64,000 bases of DNA from Croceicoccus bisphenolivorans (GCF_001634625.1 NZ_LRSE01000005.1:62001-126000), one strand, 5' to 3'; shown: positions 45,681-56,130, numbered from the stretch's first letter. Notes: generated from the letters alone by a model not told the origin. Numbers and translations: made by a program.

Positions 45681-47870
45681 ATGAACGACATGAACCGGTT
45701 CTCGGGCGGTCATCCCTTCCGTCGACCTTTCGAACGGGTCAGCCCCGACCAGCGCCGTTCGCTGGGCGAAGACGTGCCTGCTTCCGCTTCACCTCCGGTC
45801 GCCGAGACGCCGCCTGCCGCGCCGCAGGGCGAGGCGCGGTTCGCTTCTCCCCCCGACGTTCCCCCGGCCAGCACCCGGCCGCCTGCCCCTCCAGGCGGCT
45901 TCGGTGCTGGTTCGCCGCCTCCCGGTTTCGGCGCGGGCCACGCGGTTCCGCCGCCGCCCGTGGCTGAACCTGCGCCTGCCGAACCTGCCTTCCCGCAACC
46001 CGAAGCAAGGGCAGCCGATCCTTACGAGGGGCGTCCCACGGCAGTCCCCGCTCCGCCCTCGTTCGATGCCGAGCCAGCCGAACAACCCGCCGCCGAAGCA
46101 CGCTACCGGCCGATCGATCCGCCGGCACCTCCGGGCGGTTATGACGCCGAACCGCCCCGTCCGGTCGCACGTCAGCCCGAACCGGAAGCGGAACGAGTGC
46201 CGGAACCTGCCCCCGCAGTTGACCAGTCGCATGACGACGAAGCCGAAGAAGCGCCCGAAACCCGCAGCTCCACAGCGCATCGCGCGATCGGTGAAGTGCT
46301 GCAGATCGCCGGATCGTCCTCGCGCGCCCTGCTCGATCCCAAGCGTCTAGCCGAGTGTGCGCAGGAAGCCGATCCTTCGGTCCAGCTTGCCGGTCTCGTC
46401 GGTTCGCAGATCAAGGTTCGCGTCGGCCAGATCTGGCTGCTTGCGTCCGTCCGCACCCAGACGCTGGACCGCGCCACCGGTGAAATCATCGCGGAAATCG
46501 ACTTCCTAGGTGAGGGGCAGGAAGAGAAGCTGACCGGCCGCATCCGCAACTTCACGCGCGGTATCACGCACTATCCGGTGCCCGGTGCAGAGGTATTCGC
46601 CGCGACCAACGCCGACCTTGCCCAAGTCTATGCATCGGACGGCCGCTCCAACATCCAGATCGGCAAGGTCTTCCCCACCAAAGACATCCGTGCGGGCCTC
46701 TACATCGATGCCATGCTGGGCAAGCACTTCGCGTTGCTGGGATCGACCGGTACCGGTAAGTCGACCAGCGCCGCGCTGATCCTGCACCGCATCGTGGAAT
46801 CGGCCCCCGAAGGCCACATCATGATGATCGACCCCCACGGTGAATATTCCGCCGCGTTCCGGGGTACGGGCCAGATTCTCGACGTCGGCAACCTCAAGGT
46901 TCCCTACTGGCTGATGAACTTCGAGGAACACTGCGAAGTCTTCGTCACGAACGAGGGTACGGACCGGCAGGCCGACATGGACATCCTTGCCAAGTGTCTG
47001 CTGAAAGCGCGTGCGAAGAACCGCATGGCAGAACAGATGAGCCGCCTGACGGTCGATTCGCCGATTCCCTACCTGCTGTCCGACCTGACGACCGCGATCC
47101 AGGACGAGATGGGCAAGCTGGACAAGGCGACCAACACTGCCCCGTTCCTGCGCGTGAAGACCAAGATCGAGGAGATCAAGGCCGACCCGCGCTACCAGTT
47201 CATGTTCTCCGGCATGCTTGTCGCCGATACCATGAGCGAGGTGATCCAGCGCCTGTTCCGCATGCCTTCGAACGGCAAGCCGATCTCGATCATCGACGTG
47301 TCGGGCGTGCCGTCCGAAATTACCAGCACGGTGGTCGCCATGCTGTCGCGCATGGTGTTCGACTTCGCGATCTGGGGTCGTGACGAAAAGACGCGCCCGA
47401 TCCTGCTCGTCTGCGAAGAAGCGCACCGCTACGTTCCGAACGAGAAGAACGCCGACAAGTCATCGGTGGGCCGCATCCTTTCGCGTATCGCCAAGGAAGG
47501 CCGTAAATACGGTATCTCGTTGGGCCTTATCACGCAGCGTCCGTCGGATTTGGCCGAAGGCGTCCTTTCCCAGTGCGGCACGATCCTGTCGATGCGTCTC
47601 AACAACGAACGCGACCAGGATTTCGTGAAAGCGGCCATGCCCGAAGGCGCGCGCGGCTTCCTCGACACGATTCCGGCGCTGCGCAACCGCGAATGCATCG
47701 TCTGCGGCGAGGGTACGGCCATCCCGATGCGCGTGACGTTCGACGATCTTGAAGAACGCAAGCGCCCGGCATCGGAAGACCCGAGCTTCAGCGAACTGTG
47801 GAACGAGAGCGGCGGCGAGGAAGAAGCGGTCGAGCGCATCGTGACGCGGTGGCGGGCGCAGCATAGGTAG
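45681..47870 (+). CDS. HerA-like DUF87 ATPase with Pro-rich N-terminus
   Basis: A 729-residue cytoplasmic ATPase of the HerA/FtsK superfamily. The first 200 residues are disordered and rich in Pro, Ala and Glu (PPAPPGG and PPPVAEP repeats). A HAS-barrel region follows (about 225-330), then the ATPase domain with Walker A GSTGTGKST (about 355) and Walker B ILLVCEEAHRY (about 575). The end carries LITQRPSDLAEGVLSQCG. HerA proteins translocate DNA in repair with NurA, but no NurA gene is near; a role in DNA movement is inferred only. Confidence 0.88.
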   Translation: MNDMNRFSGGHPFRRPFERVSPDQRRSLGEDVPASASPPVAETPPAAPQGEARFASPPDVPPASTRPPAPPGGFGAGSPPPGFGAGHAVPPPPVAEPAPAEPAFPQPEARAADPYEGRPTAVPAPPSFDAEPAEQPAAEARYRPIDPPAPPGGYDAEPPRPVARQPEPEAERVPEPAPAVDQSHDDEAEEAPETRSSTAHRAIGEVLQIAGSSSRALLDPKRLAECAQEADPSVQLAGLVGSQIKVRVGQIWLLASVRTQTLDRATGEIIAEIDFLGEGQEEKLTGRIRNFTRGITHYPVPGAEVFAATNADLAQVYASDGRSNIQIGKVFPTKDIRAGLYIDAMLGKHFALLGSTGTGKSTSAALILHRIVESAPEGHIMMIDPHGEYSAAFRGTGQILDVGNLKVPYWLMNFEEHCEVFVTNEGTDRQADMDILAKCLLKARAKNRMAEQMSRLTVDSPIPYLLSDLTTAIQDEMGKLDKATNTAPFLRVKTKIEEIKADPRYQFMFSGMLVADTMSEVIQRLFRMPSNGKPISIIDVSGVPSEITSTVVAMLSRMVFDFAIWGRDEKTRPILLVCEEAHRYVPNEKNADKSSVGRILSRIAKEGRKYGISLGLITQRPSDLAEGVLSQCGTILSMRLNNERDQDFVKAAMPEGARGFLDTIPALRNRECIVCGEGTAIPMRVTFDDLEERKRPASEDPSFSELWNESGGEEEAVERIVTRWRAQHR

Positions 47871-48190
47871 TTTTTGCTGAGCCCGGCGTCTGAGTGCCCC
47901 AAACAAACAAGGTTACAAAGGTGACACCCTGTAACCCTGCATTCTGCCGCAAAATCGGCGGAAAAGCTGGAGTTTGGCCGGTCCGGTCAGGGTGACAGGT
48001 TGGTGGCGATCCGACGATGGCAAAGAGCGTGCGCATCATGGCGAGCCCTCGCGAAGTAGGAAAACGCTTTCTCGCACAACCTGCGCCGTCCATATCTCGC
48101 CGCACCCTGCCTTGATGGGCGGGTGCGGCGAAACTCCTGCGTGGCCAAGGGATCGCAAGCGCGCTAAAGGCGCCGGCAACAGGTGCCTCT
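47871..48190 (+). other. Intergenic region between the HerA-like and HPP genes
   Basis: 320 bases with no gene. Copy B of the long dispersed repeat fills 47910-48073. The rest (48074-48190) is the leader of the HPP gene and shows no clear motif. Confidence 0.5.
47910..48073 (+). repeat. Dispersed 3'-end repeat, long family, copy B (downstream of HerA-like gene)
   Basis: Starts 40 bases after the HerA-like stop codon, in the same direction. It matches the minus-strand element at 22113-21946 over its length. Shared blocks in order: ACAAAGGTGACACCCTGT framed by GGTT and AACC (47911-47936), GGGTGACA (about 47990), GGCGA (48005), ACGATGGCAAAGAGCG (48013-48028) and GTAGGAAAA (48056-48064). Between blocks the spacing changes by only a few bases. 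Confidence 0.85.
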
Positions 48191-48907
48191 TTGCTGAAAA
48201 CGCTTTTTAAACATACGGTCAGGCTTGAGCCCCAGCGTAGCACTGGCCATCTGGGCTGGTTGCGGGGGGCGATTGGTGCGACCGTCGGCATTGCCATAGC
48301 AGGCTGGGTCGGGTTGCTGGTCGCCGGTCCGTCCGCCGGAGGATATCCTTTCCTGATCGCGCCGCTGGGGGCATCGGCCGTTCTGGTGTTTGCCATACCT
48401 GCCAGCCCGCTGGCCCAACCATGGCCGGTGATCGGCGGGGATCTGCTTTCCGCGATGGCTGGCCTGGCGTCGGGCCTGCTTCTGGGCGATCCGGTATTGA
48501 GCTGCGCGGTCGGCGTTGGCGCGGCGATCGGGATCATGACGATTGCGCGATGCCTGCACCCTCCGGGCGGTGCCTGTGCGCTTTTATGTGCATTGGGCGC
48601 TACCGGTGCCGACGGGTGGGGCTTTGCCTACATCGTGCCGATTGCCGCCAATGTCCTCACGCTCGTCCTGATAGGGTGGCTTTACAACAACTGCACCGGA
48701 CACCGATGGCCGCATGTCCAATATCCCGTGCCGAGGCGGACGGTGCCGTTCCCCCATCCGGGCACCTTTCGCAGGTCGGATATCGAAGAGGTCCTTAGCG
48801 ACTGGGACGAAGTGCTCGACATTGATGTCGACGATCTCGACGCGGTGTTCCGCGCTGTCGAGCGCAAGGCAGCCAAGCGAAATTCCACAGAGGGGAGCGC
48901 GCCCTGA
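48191..48907 (+). CDS. HPP family membrane protein
   Basis: A 238-residue membrane protein with four to five helices and the HPP family signature, seen here as LGASAVLVFAIPASPLAQPW and ARCLHPPGGACAL. The C-terminal 70 residues are soluble and acidic. HPP proteins have been linked to nitrite uptake in some organisms, but this cannot be assumed here. The likely start is a TTG with AGGTG upstream. Confidence 0.85.
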   Translation: MLKTLFKHTVRLEPQRSTGHLGWLRGAIGATVGIAIAGWVGLLVAGPSAGGYPFLIAPLGASAVLVFAIPASPLAQPWPVIGGDLLSAMAGLASGLLLGDPVLSCAVGVGAAIGIMTIARCLHPPGGACALLCALGATGADGWGFAYIVPIAANVLTLVLIGWLYNNCTGHRWPHVQYPVPRRTVPFPHPGTFRRSDIEEVLSDWDEVLDIDVDDLDAVFRAVERKAAKRNSTEGSAP

Positions 48908-48920
48908 ACAGGCCGCACGA

Positions 48921-49655
48921 TCAAGTCCCCCGCGTGTCGCCGTAAAGGTGGATATGCAGCCGGTCCGTCATGCGCAGCCCACGTTCCAGCGCTGCGGCTG
49001 ACAGCCACTTTCCGCGTTCGCGAAGCGTGGCGCTGTCGGTGCCTTCGGGCATCACATAGACCCGCGCTTTGGGGTGGCGGTGCTTTTCGACGAGCGCCAT
49101 GACTTCGTCGAGGTCAGCCGGCTGAGCCACCACGAATTTCAGGAAGGCGCGCGGGTCGTCGGCCCAGAAATCCAGCATTTCCGGGATCAGCGCCAGATCG
49201 GCAGGATTGCCGCTATGCGCCAGCTTGGGGCTGACGTTGTACTGGTCCACCCGCACGTCGAGGCGGGCAGGGGGCTTTACCGTGCCGTTGGTCTCGATCT
49301 CGACCTGCATATCCGGCAAATGCTCCAGCATCTTCGCCAGCGCCGCGCCTTGCAGCAGCGGTTCGCCGCCGGTGATGACGAGCCGGTCCTGCCCCAGCGC
49401 CGCGATGCGTTCTGCCACTTCGGCCTCGTCCAGCGTGACCTGATTGGCCTTGCGGTCAAACGCGACGCCATTGCGGTGCGGCCTGTTGTCGCCCTCGAAA
49501 CGCCACGTATAGGCCGTGTCGCACCACTGGCAGGCAAGGTTGCACCGCGACAGCCGCACGAAGGCGACGGGCCGCCCGACCGACGGCCCTTCGCCCTGCA
49601 GCGAGGCGAAAATCTCCGGCCCGCCCGTATCGTCGGTGGCGAGCGTGACAGACAT
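48921..49655 (-). CDS. queE: 7-carboxy-7-deazaguanine synthase QueE
   Basis: Radical SAM enzyme making the 7-deazaguanine ring on the way to queuosine in tRNA. The 244-residue protein has the shortened CxxxxxxCxxC-family cluster motif seen as CNLACQWCDTAYTW, the SAM-binding ITGGEPLLQ and the tail with MTDRLHIHLYGDTRGT. The ATG lies nine bases after the valS stop codon, and its AAGGGCG ribosome binding site overlaps that stop, so the two are co-transcribed. Confidence 0.94.
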   Translation of the reverse strand: MSVTLATDDTGGPEIFASLQGEGPSVGRPVAFVRLSRCNLACQWCDTAYTWRFEGDNRPHRNGVAFDRKANQVTLDEAEVAERIAALGQDRLVITGGEPLLQGAALAKMLEHLPDMQVEIETNGTVKPPARLDVRVDQYNVSPKLAHSGNPADLALIPEMLDFWADDPRAFLKFVVAQPADLDEVMALVEKHRHPKARVYVMPEGTDSATLRERGKWLSAAALERGLRMTDRLHIHLYGDTRGT

Positions 49656-49663
49656 TTGCGCCC

Positions 49664-52399
49664 TTAACCCAGCCGCGCCAAAGCAGCGCCCAGCCGTTCG
49701 ACTTCGGCGCTGTGGTGTGCGTGGTCGGCGCGGGCCTTTTCGACCGCTTCGGGCTTGGCGCGCTCGACGAAGTTCGGGTTCGACAGGCGACCCTCCAGCG
49801 ACTTGGCCTCCTTCATCGAAGCCTCGCGCGCCTTGGTGAGGCGTGCCTTTTCGGCCTCCACGTCGATCAGCCCTTCGAGCGGCACGATGAAGATGTCGTT
49901 GCCCACGTTGACCTGCATTGCCGCCCCTGCCGGCGCTTCGCCGAAATGCACGGCAGACAGCCGCGCCACGCGGTCGATCGCGGGGAAGTTACGCTCGATA
50001 ATGCCGTGCGCCGGACCTGCCGTGCTGGTCAGCCATGCCTCCAGCTTTGCGCCGGGCGCGAGGCCGAGTTCGTTCTTCGCAGCGCGCAGGGCGGAGGTAA
50101 GGGCGATCAACCACTCGACCTCGGCCTTGGCGTCGGCATCGACACTGGCGTCGGGTTCGGGCCACTTGGCGACGATCAGTTCATACGGGCGCGTCGTGCC
50201 CGAGGCGGCGGCCTGTGCGTGCCACAGTTCCTCGGTGATGAACGGCATGAACGGGTGCAGCATGACGAGAATCTGGTCGAGCACCCAGCCGGCGACGGCC
50301 TTGGTCTCTTCGTCGAAGTTGCCCTTCACCAGTTCGATGTACCAGTCGCAGAACTGGTCCCAGACGAAGTGATAGATGATGTTCGCCGCCGCATCGAAGC
50401 GCAGGTCGGCCATCGCCTTGTCGAGCTCGGCCGCGGTTTCGACGACTTCGCCGACGATCCACTTGTTGACCGCGCTGGTCGCAGCAGGGGCCGCCAGCGT
50501 GTCCGATGCGCCGATGCCGTTGGACTGGCAGAAGCGGGCCGCGTTCCACAGCTTGGTCGCGAAGTTGCGGTAACCCTCGACGCGCTTTTCATCCATCTTC
50601 ACGTCGCGGCCCTGGCTTTCCATGGCGGCCATGAAAAAGCGCAGCGCATCGGCGCCGTACTGGTCGATGAGGCCGAGCGGGTCGACGACATTGCCCTTGG
50701 ACTTCGACATCTTCGCGCCGTCTGCCGCGCGGACGAGCCCGTGGAGATAGAGCTTCTTCCACGGCACCTCACCCATGAACTCCATCCCCTGCATCGCCAT
50801 GCGCGCATCCCAGAAGAACAGGATGTCGAAGCCGGAGACGAGCAGGTCGTTCGGGTAGTGCTTTTTCACCAGATCGGTGTTGTCCGGCCAGCCGAGCGTG
50901 GCGAAAGGCCAGAGAGCGGAGGAGAACCACGTGTCGAGCACGTCGGGATCGCGGGTCAGCGACTTGTTGCCGGCCAGAGCCTGCGCTTCTTCCTCGCTCT
51001 CGGCGACGAAGACTTCGCCGTCCTCGGCATACCACGCCGGGATCTGGTGGCCCCACCACAGCTGGCGCGAGACGCACCACGGCTGGATGTTTTCCATCCA
51101 GTTGAAGAAGGTCTTTTCCCAGGTCTTGGGCACGATCTCGATGCGCCCGTCGCGCACAGCCTGCATCGGCGGCTGCGCCAGAGTCTCGGCATCGACGTAC
51201 CACTGGTCGGTCAGCCACGGTTCGATGACCACGCCGCCACGGTCGCCATAAGGCGTCTGGATCGTGCGCGGTTCGGCGTCGTGTTCGGTCTCGTTGCCCT
51301 CTTTGTCCTTCACCACGTGCGGGATCAGGAAACCCAGCGCCTTCATCTCGGCAACGACCATGTCGCGCGCTTCGAATCGGTCCTGCCCTAGGTAGTTTTC
51401 GGGGATCAGGCCATCAGCCGTCTGCACCACGCGGGCATCGCCATCGAGCATGTTGAGCATGTCGCCCGGCGCGATGCCGGCGCGCTTGCCTACGTCGAAG
51501 TCGTTGAAGTCGTGCCCCGGCGTGATCTTCACAGCGCCCGAACCCAGTTCGGGATCGGCGTGTTCGTCGGCGACGACCTTGAAGCGGCGGCCCGTTATCG
51601 GCTGGAGGATGTCCTTGCCGATGACCGACTTGTAGCGATCGTCGTCGGGATGGACGGCCACGGCCATGTCGGCCAGCATCGTTTCGGGGCGCGTGGTGGC
51701 GACCTCGATGTAGTCCTGACCGTTATCCAGCTTAACGCCGTCCGCCAGCGGATAGCGGAAGTGCCAGAAGCCGCCCTGAACCTCGCGGGTCTCGACCTCA
51801 AGGTCGGAAATCGCGGTCTTCAAGGCAGGGTCCCAGTTCACCAGTCGCTTGTCGCGGTAGATCAGGCCCTTGTTGTATAGGTCGACGAAGACCTTGAGCA
51901 CGGCCTTCGTGAAGTGCGGGTCCATCGTGAACTGCTCGCGGCTCCAGTCCATCGAACAGCCAAGGCGCCGCAGCTGGCGCGTGATCGTGCCGCCCGACTG
52001 GCCCTTCCATTCCCAGACATGGTCGAGAAACTGCTCGCGCGTCATGTCGGTGCGCTTGATCCCTTGCGAGTTCAGGTTGCGCTCCACCACCATCTGCGTC
52101 GCGATGCCCGCATGGTCGGTGCCCACGACCCACAGCGCGTCCTTGCCGCGCATGCGTTCATAGCGGATCACGATGTCTTGAAGCGTGTTGTCGAGCGCGT
52201 GGCCGATGTGCAGGCTGCCGGTGACGTTCGGCGGCGGGTTCACGATCGTGAAGGGGGCCGCGTCGGGGCGTTCGGGGCGGAACAGCCCTTCGCTTTCCCA
52301 GTGGGCAAACCACTTCGCCTCGATCCCGGCCGGGTCGAAGGTCTTGGCCATCTGCGTTTCGGTGCCCTGATCGGCGCTCGTATTGCTGGTCTCGCTCAT
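49664..52399 (-). CDS. valS: Valine-tRNA ligase
   Basis: Charges tRNA-Val. The 911-residue class I synthetase has the signature [14 protein letters not shown] (HIGH), the editing domain, [14 protein letters not shown] (KMSKS) near residue 560 and a C-terminal coiled coil ([26 protein letters not shown]). The ATG at 52399 was chosen; it precedes the conserved [15 protein letters not shown] by about 20 residues. A second in-frame ATG at 52351 is possible. queE follows. Confidence 0.97.
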   Translation of the reverse strand: MSETSNTSADQGTETQMAKTFDPAGIEAKWFAHWESEGLFRPERPDAAPFTIVNPPPNVTGSLHIGHALDNTLQDIVIRYERMRGKDALWVVGTDHAGIATQMVVERNLNSQGIKRTDMTREQFLDHVWEWKGQSGGTITRQLRRLGCSMDWSREQFTMDPHFTKAVLKVFVDLYNKGLIYRDKRLVNWDPALKTAISDLEVETREVQGGFWHFRYPLADGVKLDNGQDYIEVATTRPETMLADMAVAVHPDDDRYKSVIGKDILQPITGRRFKVVADEHADPELGSGAVKITPGHDFNDFDVGKRAGIAPGDMLNMLDGDARVVQTADGLIPENYLGQDRFEARDMVVAEMKALGFLIPHVVKDKEGNETEHDAEPRTIQTPYGDRGGVVIEPWLTDQWYVDAETLAQPPMQAVRDGRIEIVPKTWEKTFFNWMENIQPWCVSRQLWWGHQIPAWYAEDGEVFVAESEEEAQALAGNKSLTRDPDVLDTWFSSALWPFATLGWPDNTDLVKKHYPNDLLVSGFDILFFWDARMAMQGMEFMGEVPWKKLYLHGLVRAADGAKMSKSKGNVVDPLGLIDQYGADALRFFMAAMESQGRDVKMDEKRVEGYRNFATKLWNAARFCQSNGIGASDTLAAPAATSAVNKWIVGEVVETAAELDKAMADLRFDAAANIIYHFVWDQFCDWYIELVKGNFDEETKAVAGWVLDQILVMLHPFMPFITEELWHAQAAASGTTRPYELIVAKWPEPDASVDADAKAEVEWLIALTSALRAAKNELGLAPGAKLEAWLTSTAGPAHGIIERNFPAIDRVARLSAVHFGEAPAGAAMQVNVGNDIFIVPLEGLIDVEAEKARLTKAREASMKEAKSLEGRLSNPNFVERAKPEAVEKARADHAHHSAEVERLGAALARLG

Positions 52400-52525
52400 G
52401 GCTCGGCCTTTGCCAGTGCCACAGGGGATGGGCAAGAGGGCGCGGGGCCGCATTTGCGCACGCCGATTGGCCAAGGGCGGGACAGGCGTGATTACAGGCG
52501 CTTGTCGCCACGCATATTTTCGCCC

Positions 52526-53644
52526 ATGAGGCCTGTCATGCGCGAATGGGCGGATTTTGAAACGGTTGAGGGGGAAGGCGGCCCGGTCCTGCGGGTCAGC
52601 GGGCCTCTCACCGTTGCGGGTATCGCCCCGCTTGACCGGCGCTTGCGCGAAATCGACGCGCTGGCCGCGATCGACATTTCCGCCGTGACGCAGATCGATA
52701 CCGTGGGTGCATGGACGGTCTGGCGCGCTTCGGGCGAACTGGATGCCCGCATCGACGGCGCGAGCGAGAAAGCGACGCGCCTGATCCAGGCGGTGCAGAA
52801 GGCGGAGAATACCGCCGCCATCACGCCCCACCGCGCAAGGCTGTTGGAACGCGTGCCCGAAGCGGTGGGCGAAAGGGTCGCCGAAATGGGCACCGGCGTG
52901 AAGGACATGGTCGGCTTCCTCGGCACGACGATCGCCGCCTTCGGTTCGCTGATCCGCCATCCCCGCCGTTTTCCGCACCTTGCCCTTGTCCACCAGATCG
53001 AACTGGTCGGCGTGTCGTCGCTGGGCATCATCGGGTTGATGAGCTTCCTGATCGGCATCGTGGTGGCACAGCAGGGCGCTGTGCAGCTGCAGCAGTTCGG
53101 CGCGGAAATCTACACGATCAACCTTACCGGTCGCCTCACCTTGCGCGAACTGGGCGTGTTGATGACGGCGATCATGGTCGCGGGCCGTTCGGGCAGTGCC
53201 TTTGCCGCGCAGATCGGCACGATGAAGCTGACCGAGGAAGTCGACGCGATGCGCACGATCGGCGTTTCGCCGATGGAGCGGCTGGTCGTGCCGCGCATTC
53301 TTGCCGCCGTGCTGATGATGCCGGTCCTCGGCTTCTATTCCTCCGTCATCGCGATCATCGGCGGTGCGTTCATCGCCAATTTCGCGCTCGATATCCCGTT
53401 CTGGACTTTCCTTTCGCGCATTCGCGAAGTTGTGCCGATGACGGACCTTTGGGTCGGGCTGGTCAAGGCGCCGGTCTTCGGCCTGATCGTGGCGATGAGC
53501 GGGTGCTATCAGGGCATGCAGGTTTCCGGCAATGCCGAGGAAGTGGGCCTGCGCACGACGCTGGCCGTGGTGCAGGCGATCTTCATGGTCATCGTGCTCG
53601 ATGCCTTCTTCGCCGTCTTCTTCACCGAAATCGGGTGGGACTGA
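52526..53644 (+). CDS. mlaE: MlaE-type lipid transport permease
   Basis: Inner-membrane permease of an ABC system moving phospholipids or other lipids between the membranes. The 372-residue protein has an N-terminal STAS-like domain (about 1-110, [19 protein letters not shown]) fused to the MlaE permease domain (about 150-370) with [23 protein letters not shown]. The start ATG at 52526 has no strong ribosome binding site; an ATG at 52538 is possible. It is divergent from valS and overlaps mlaF by one base. Confidence 0.93.
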   Translation: MRPVMREWADFETVEGEGGPVLRVSGPLTVAGIAPLDRRLREIDALAAIDISAVTQIDTVGAWTVWRASGELDARIDGASEKATRLIQAVQKAENTAAITPHRARLLERVPEAVGERVAEMGTGVKDMVGFLGTTIAAFGSLIRHPRRFPHLALVHQIELVGVSSLGIIGLMSFLIGIVVAQQGAVQLQQFGAEIYTINLTGRLTLRELGVLMTAIMVAGRSGSAFAAQIGTMKLTEEVDAMRTIGVSPMERLVVPRILAAVLMMPVLGFYSSVIAIIGGAFIANFALDIPFWTFLSRIREVVPMTDLWVGLVKAPVFGLIVAMSGCYQGMQVSGNAEEVGLRTTLAVVQAIFMVIVLDAFFAVFFTEIGWD

Positions 53645-54537
53645 TGGGCAGCGAGAGAGCAGGCGAACTGATCCGCGAAGCGCAGGGGGAGGCGCACAAG
53701 GGCGCGCCCGAATTCCACGGCGAATATCCCATCGTGGTCGAACACATCACCAACCGCTTTGGCCAGCAGGTCGTGCACGAGGACTTGTCGCTGAAAGTAA
53801 AGCGGGGCGAGATTCTCGGCGTCGTCGGCGGATCGGGTACGGGCAAGTCGGTGCTGATGCGTTCGATCATCGGCCTGCAGATCCCGGCAGAGGGCGAGAT
53901 CGAGGTGTTGGGCCAGTCGATCACCGATGCCGAGGAAGACGAGGATATCGACATCCGCAGCCGCTGGGGCGTGCTGTTTCAGGGCGGCGCGCTGTTCTCC
54001 ACGCTGACGGTCGCCGAAAACGTCGAGGTTCCGCTGAAGCAGTTCTATCCCGAACTGTCGGATGAACTGCGCCACGAAATCGCCCGCTACAAGGTGCGCC
54101 TGTCGGGTCTGCCCGAAGAAGCGACGAGCAAGTACCCGTCGGAGCTTTCGGGCGGTATGAAGAAGCGCGCCGGCCTTGCCCGTGCGCTGGCGCTCGATCC
54201 CGAACTCCTGTTCCTTGACGAGCCGACGGCGGGCCTCGACCCGATCGGCGCGGCGGGATTTGACAGCCTGACGCGGGAACTTGCGGACACTTTGGGACTT
54301 ACCGTTTTTCTGATCACCCACGATCTCGATACGCTTTACGCGATCTGCGACCGGGTGGCGGTGCTGGCGGACAGGAAGGTCATCGCGGTCGGGACGATCC
54401 CCGAACTGCTGGCGACCGATCATCCGTGGATACAGGAATATTTCAACGGCCCGCGCGGACGTGCGGCCGAGGCAAGCTATCACCGGACCGAAAGCGGCAC
54501 GACGGACAAGGCCGGCCACGATGGACAAAGTGATTAG
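53644..54537 (+). CDS. mlaF: MlaF-type ABC transporter ATP-binding protein
   Basis: ATPase of the lipid transport system. The 297-residue protein has Walker A GGSGTGKS (about 59-66), the signature [15 protein letters not shown] and Walker [13 protein letters not shown], plus the N-terminal extension of about 30 residues and a C-terminal tail. The gene starts in the mlaE stop codon (TGATG), so the two are translationally coupled. Confidence 0.95.
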   Translation: MGSERAGELIREAQGEAHKGAPEFHGEYPIVVEHITNRFGQQVVHEDLSLKVKRGEILGVVGGSGTGKSVLMRSIIGLQIPAEGEIEVLGQSITDAEEDEDIDIRSRWGVLFQGGALFSTLTVAENVEVPLKQFYPELSDELRHEIARYKVRLSGLPEEATSKYPSELSGGMKKRAGLARALALDPELLFLDEPTAGLDPIGAAGFDSLTRELADTLGLTVFLITHDLDTLYAICDRVAVLADRKVIAVGTIPELLATDHPWIQEYFNGPRGRAAEASYHRTESGTTDKAGHDGQSD

Positions 54538-54559
54538 GGGCGAGGCATAGACGACTGGC

Positions 54560-55501
54560 ATGGAGACACGGGCAAATCATCTGTGGGTCGGGGCGGTCAC
54601 GCTGGCGTTGTTGGTGGCGCTGGCGGCGTTCATCATCTGGATCGCGCGCCTGAACGAAGGGTCGCAAAACGAATACGACATCTTCTTCAAGCAATCGGTC
54701 AGCGGCCTTGCGCGCGGTTCCGAAGTCGCCTTCTCCGGCGTTCCGGTGGGACAGGTGAAGCGGATCGAGCTGTGGCCCAAGGACCCGCAGTTCGTGCGCG
54801 TTCGCATCCAGATCGACGAGGAAGTGCCCGTCACCACGCTGACCACCGCCAGCATCCAGGGCAGCTTTACCGGTGTGTCGACCATCCTGCTGGAAGGGGC
54901 GACCAAGGAAGCGCCGAAGCTGACCAAGATGGGCCCCGAAGGTGTGCCTGTCATCCCCACCAAGCGCAGCGGGCTTGGTGAATTGCTGGCGAACGCGCCA
55001 TTGCTGATGGAGCGGCTGGCCACGCTGACCGAACGGCTGACGATGGTGCTGTCCGACAGGAACCAGCAATCGATCGAGGGGATTCTGGCCAATACCAACC
55101 GCATGACGCGCGATTTGGCCGATGCCACCCCGCGCATCGATGCGACGATGGCCGAATTGCAGGCGACCTTGCGGCAGGCGAACATGACGCTGGCCGAATT
55201 CCAGAAAGTCGCGACGTCGACGGATCAGCTGATCAACGGCGAAGGCGCCTCTCTGGCAGACCAGATGCGCGATACGCTTACCGCCGCGGAACGTGCGGCG
55301 AAGGAGATCGAGGCGGTGGCCCGCGACACGCGGCCGGCCGCGCGCCAGATTTCCGAATCCACGCTGCCCGCGGCAGAGGCTGCGATCCGCGATTTGCGAA
55401 CCACGACGCGGGCCTTGCGCAATCTTACCGAAAAGCTTGACGACGAAGGTGCCGGCGGACTGATCGGCGGCGGCGGCAAGCTGCCGGAATATGAGCCGTG
55501 A
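54560..55501 (+). CDS. mlaD: MlaD-type MCE domain lipid-binding protein
   Basis: Periplasmic substrate-binding subunit, anchored by one N-terminal helix (about 8-29). The MCE domain (about 38-115) begins YDIFFKQSVSGLARGSEVAFSGVPVGQV and ends near SIQGSFTGVSTILLEGA. A long helical C-terminal region (about 150-300, many Leu/Ala heptads) could form a coiled coil. It lies 23 bases after mlaF. Confidence 0.93.
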   Translation: METRANHLWVGAVTLALLVALAAFIIWIARLNEGSQNEYDIFFKQSVSGLARGSEVAFSGVPVGQVKRIELWPKDPQFVRVRIQIDEEVPVTTLTTASIQGSFTGVSTILLEGATKEAPKLTKMGPEGVPVIPTKRSGLGELLANAPLLMERLATLTERLTMVLSDRNQQSIEGILANTNRMTRDLADATPRIDATMAELQATLRQANMTLAEFQKVATSTDQLINGEGASLADQMRDTLTAAERAAKEIEAVARDTRPAARQISESTLPAAEAAIRDLRTTTRALRNLTEKLDDEGAGGLIGGGGKLPEYEP

Positions 55502-55530
55502 CGGGTTTGGCCCCGATGGAGATGAAATTG

Positions 55531-56130
55531 ATGTTCAAGCGCCTGTCCGCTTTCGCAGCGCTCGCGCTGCTGCCCGCATTGGCCAGCTGTGTGTCGATCG
55601 GCGGCAGTGCCGAACCGCCGGAGCAGCTGATCACTTTCACGGCCCGCGAAACCGCCCCTGCCGGAGCATCGAGTACAGGTGAAGTGACCGACGCCATCGT
55701 CGTTCTGGAACCGGAGGTGGAGGACAGGCTGGACGTGAACCGCGTGCCGGTGAAGGTGGATGCAACAGGCGTCGCTTACCTTAAGGACGCGGTCTACGTC
55801 GACCGTCCGGCGCGCCTGTTCCAGCACCTGCTTGCCGAAACGCTGCGCGCCCGCAAGGGCGGTCTGGTAATCGAGGGCGAGGATCCCGGCGTTCTGGTTT
55901 CGACGCGGTTGTTCGGTCGCATCATAGAGGCAGGGTACGACGCGCAACGCTCCAGCGTCAGCGTGATCTACGACGCCGTTGCGATCGCGCCCGATGGCAA
56001 GATGCGCCAGCGCCGCTTCGCCTCCACGGTGGAGGGTGTGCCTGCCGATGCCGCATCGGTCGCGCCCGCGCTCAACGACGCGGCGAACGATGTCGTTTCA
56101 CAGACGGTGACTTGGCTGACGGGTAAGTAA
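55531..56130 (+). CDS. ABC-type transport auxiliary lipoprotein
   Basis: A 199-residue outer-membrane-type lipoprotein with the signal peptide MFKRLSAFAALALLPALASC and a C-terminal domain like PqiC/YmbA-type auxiliary proteins (VDRPARLFQHLLAETLRA, AGYDAQRSSVSVIYDAVAI). It is the fourth gene of the Mla operon. The start at 55531 has GGAG nine bases upstream; GTG 55498 (overlapping the mlaD stop) or ATGs at 55516 and 55522 are alternatives. No MlaC- or MlaA-type gene is next to it. Confidence 0.85.
   Translation: MFKRLSAFAALALLPALASCVSIGGSAEPPEQLITFTARETAPAGASSTGEVTDAIVVLEPEVEDRLDVNRVPVKVDATGVAYLKDAVYVDRPARLFQHLLAETLRARKGGLVIEGEDPGVLVSTRLFGRIIEAGYDAQRSSVSVIYDAVAIAPDGKMRQRRFASTVEGVPADAASVAPALNDAANDVVSQTVTWLTGK

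Noticed and set aside
47974-48210. Open frame of 78 residues within repeat copy B
   Set aside because: Copy A has stop codons and small length changes in the corresponding frame, so the conservation is of nucleic acid blocks, not of protein.
51914-52525. Upstream extension of mlaE through the valS gene
   Set aside because: The frame is open but antisense to valS; the conserved STAS-like region starts only at about 52526.
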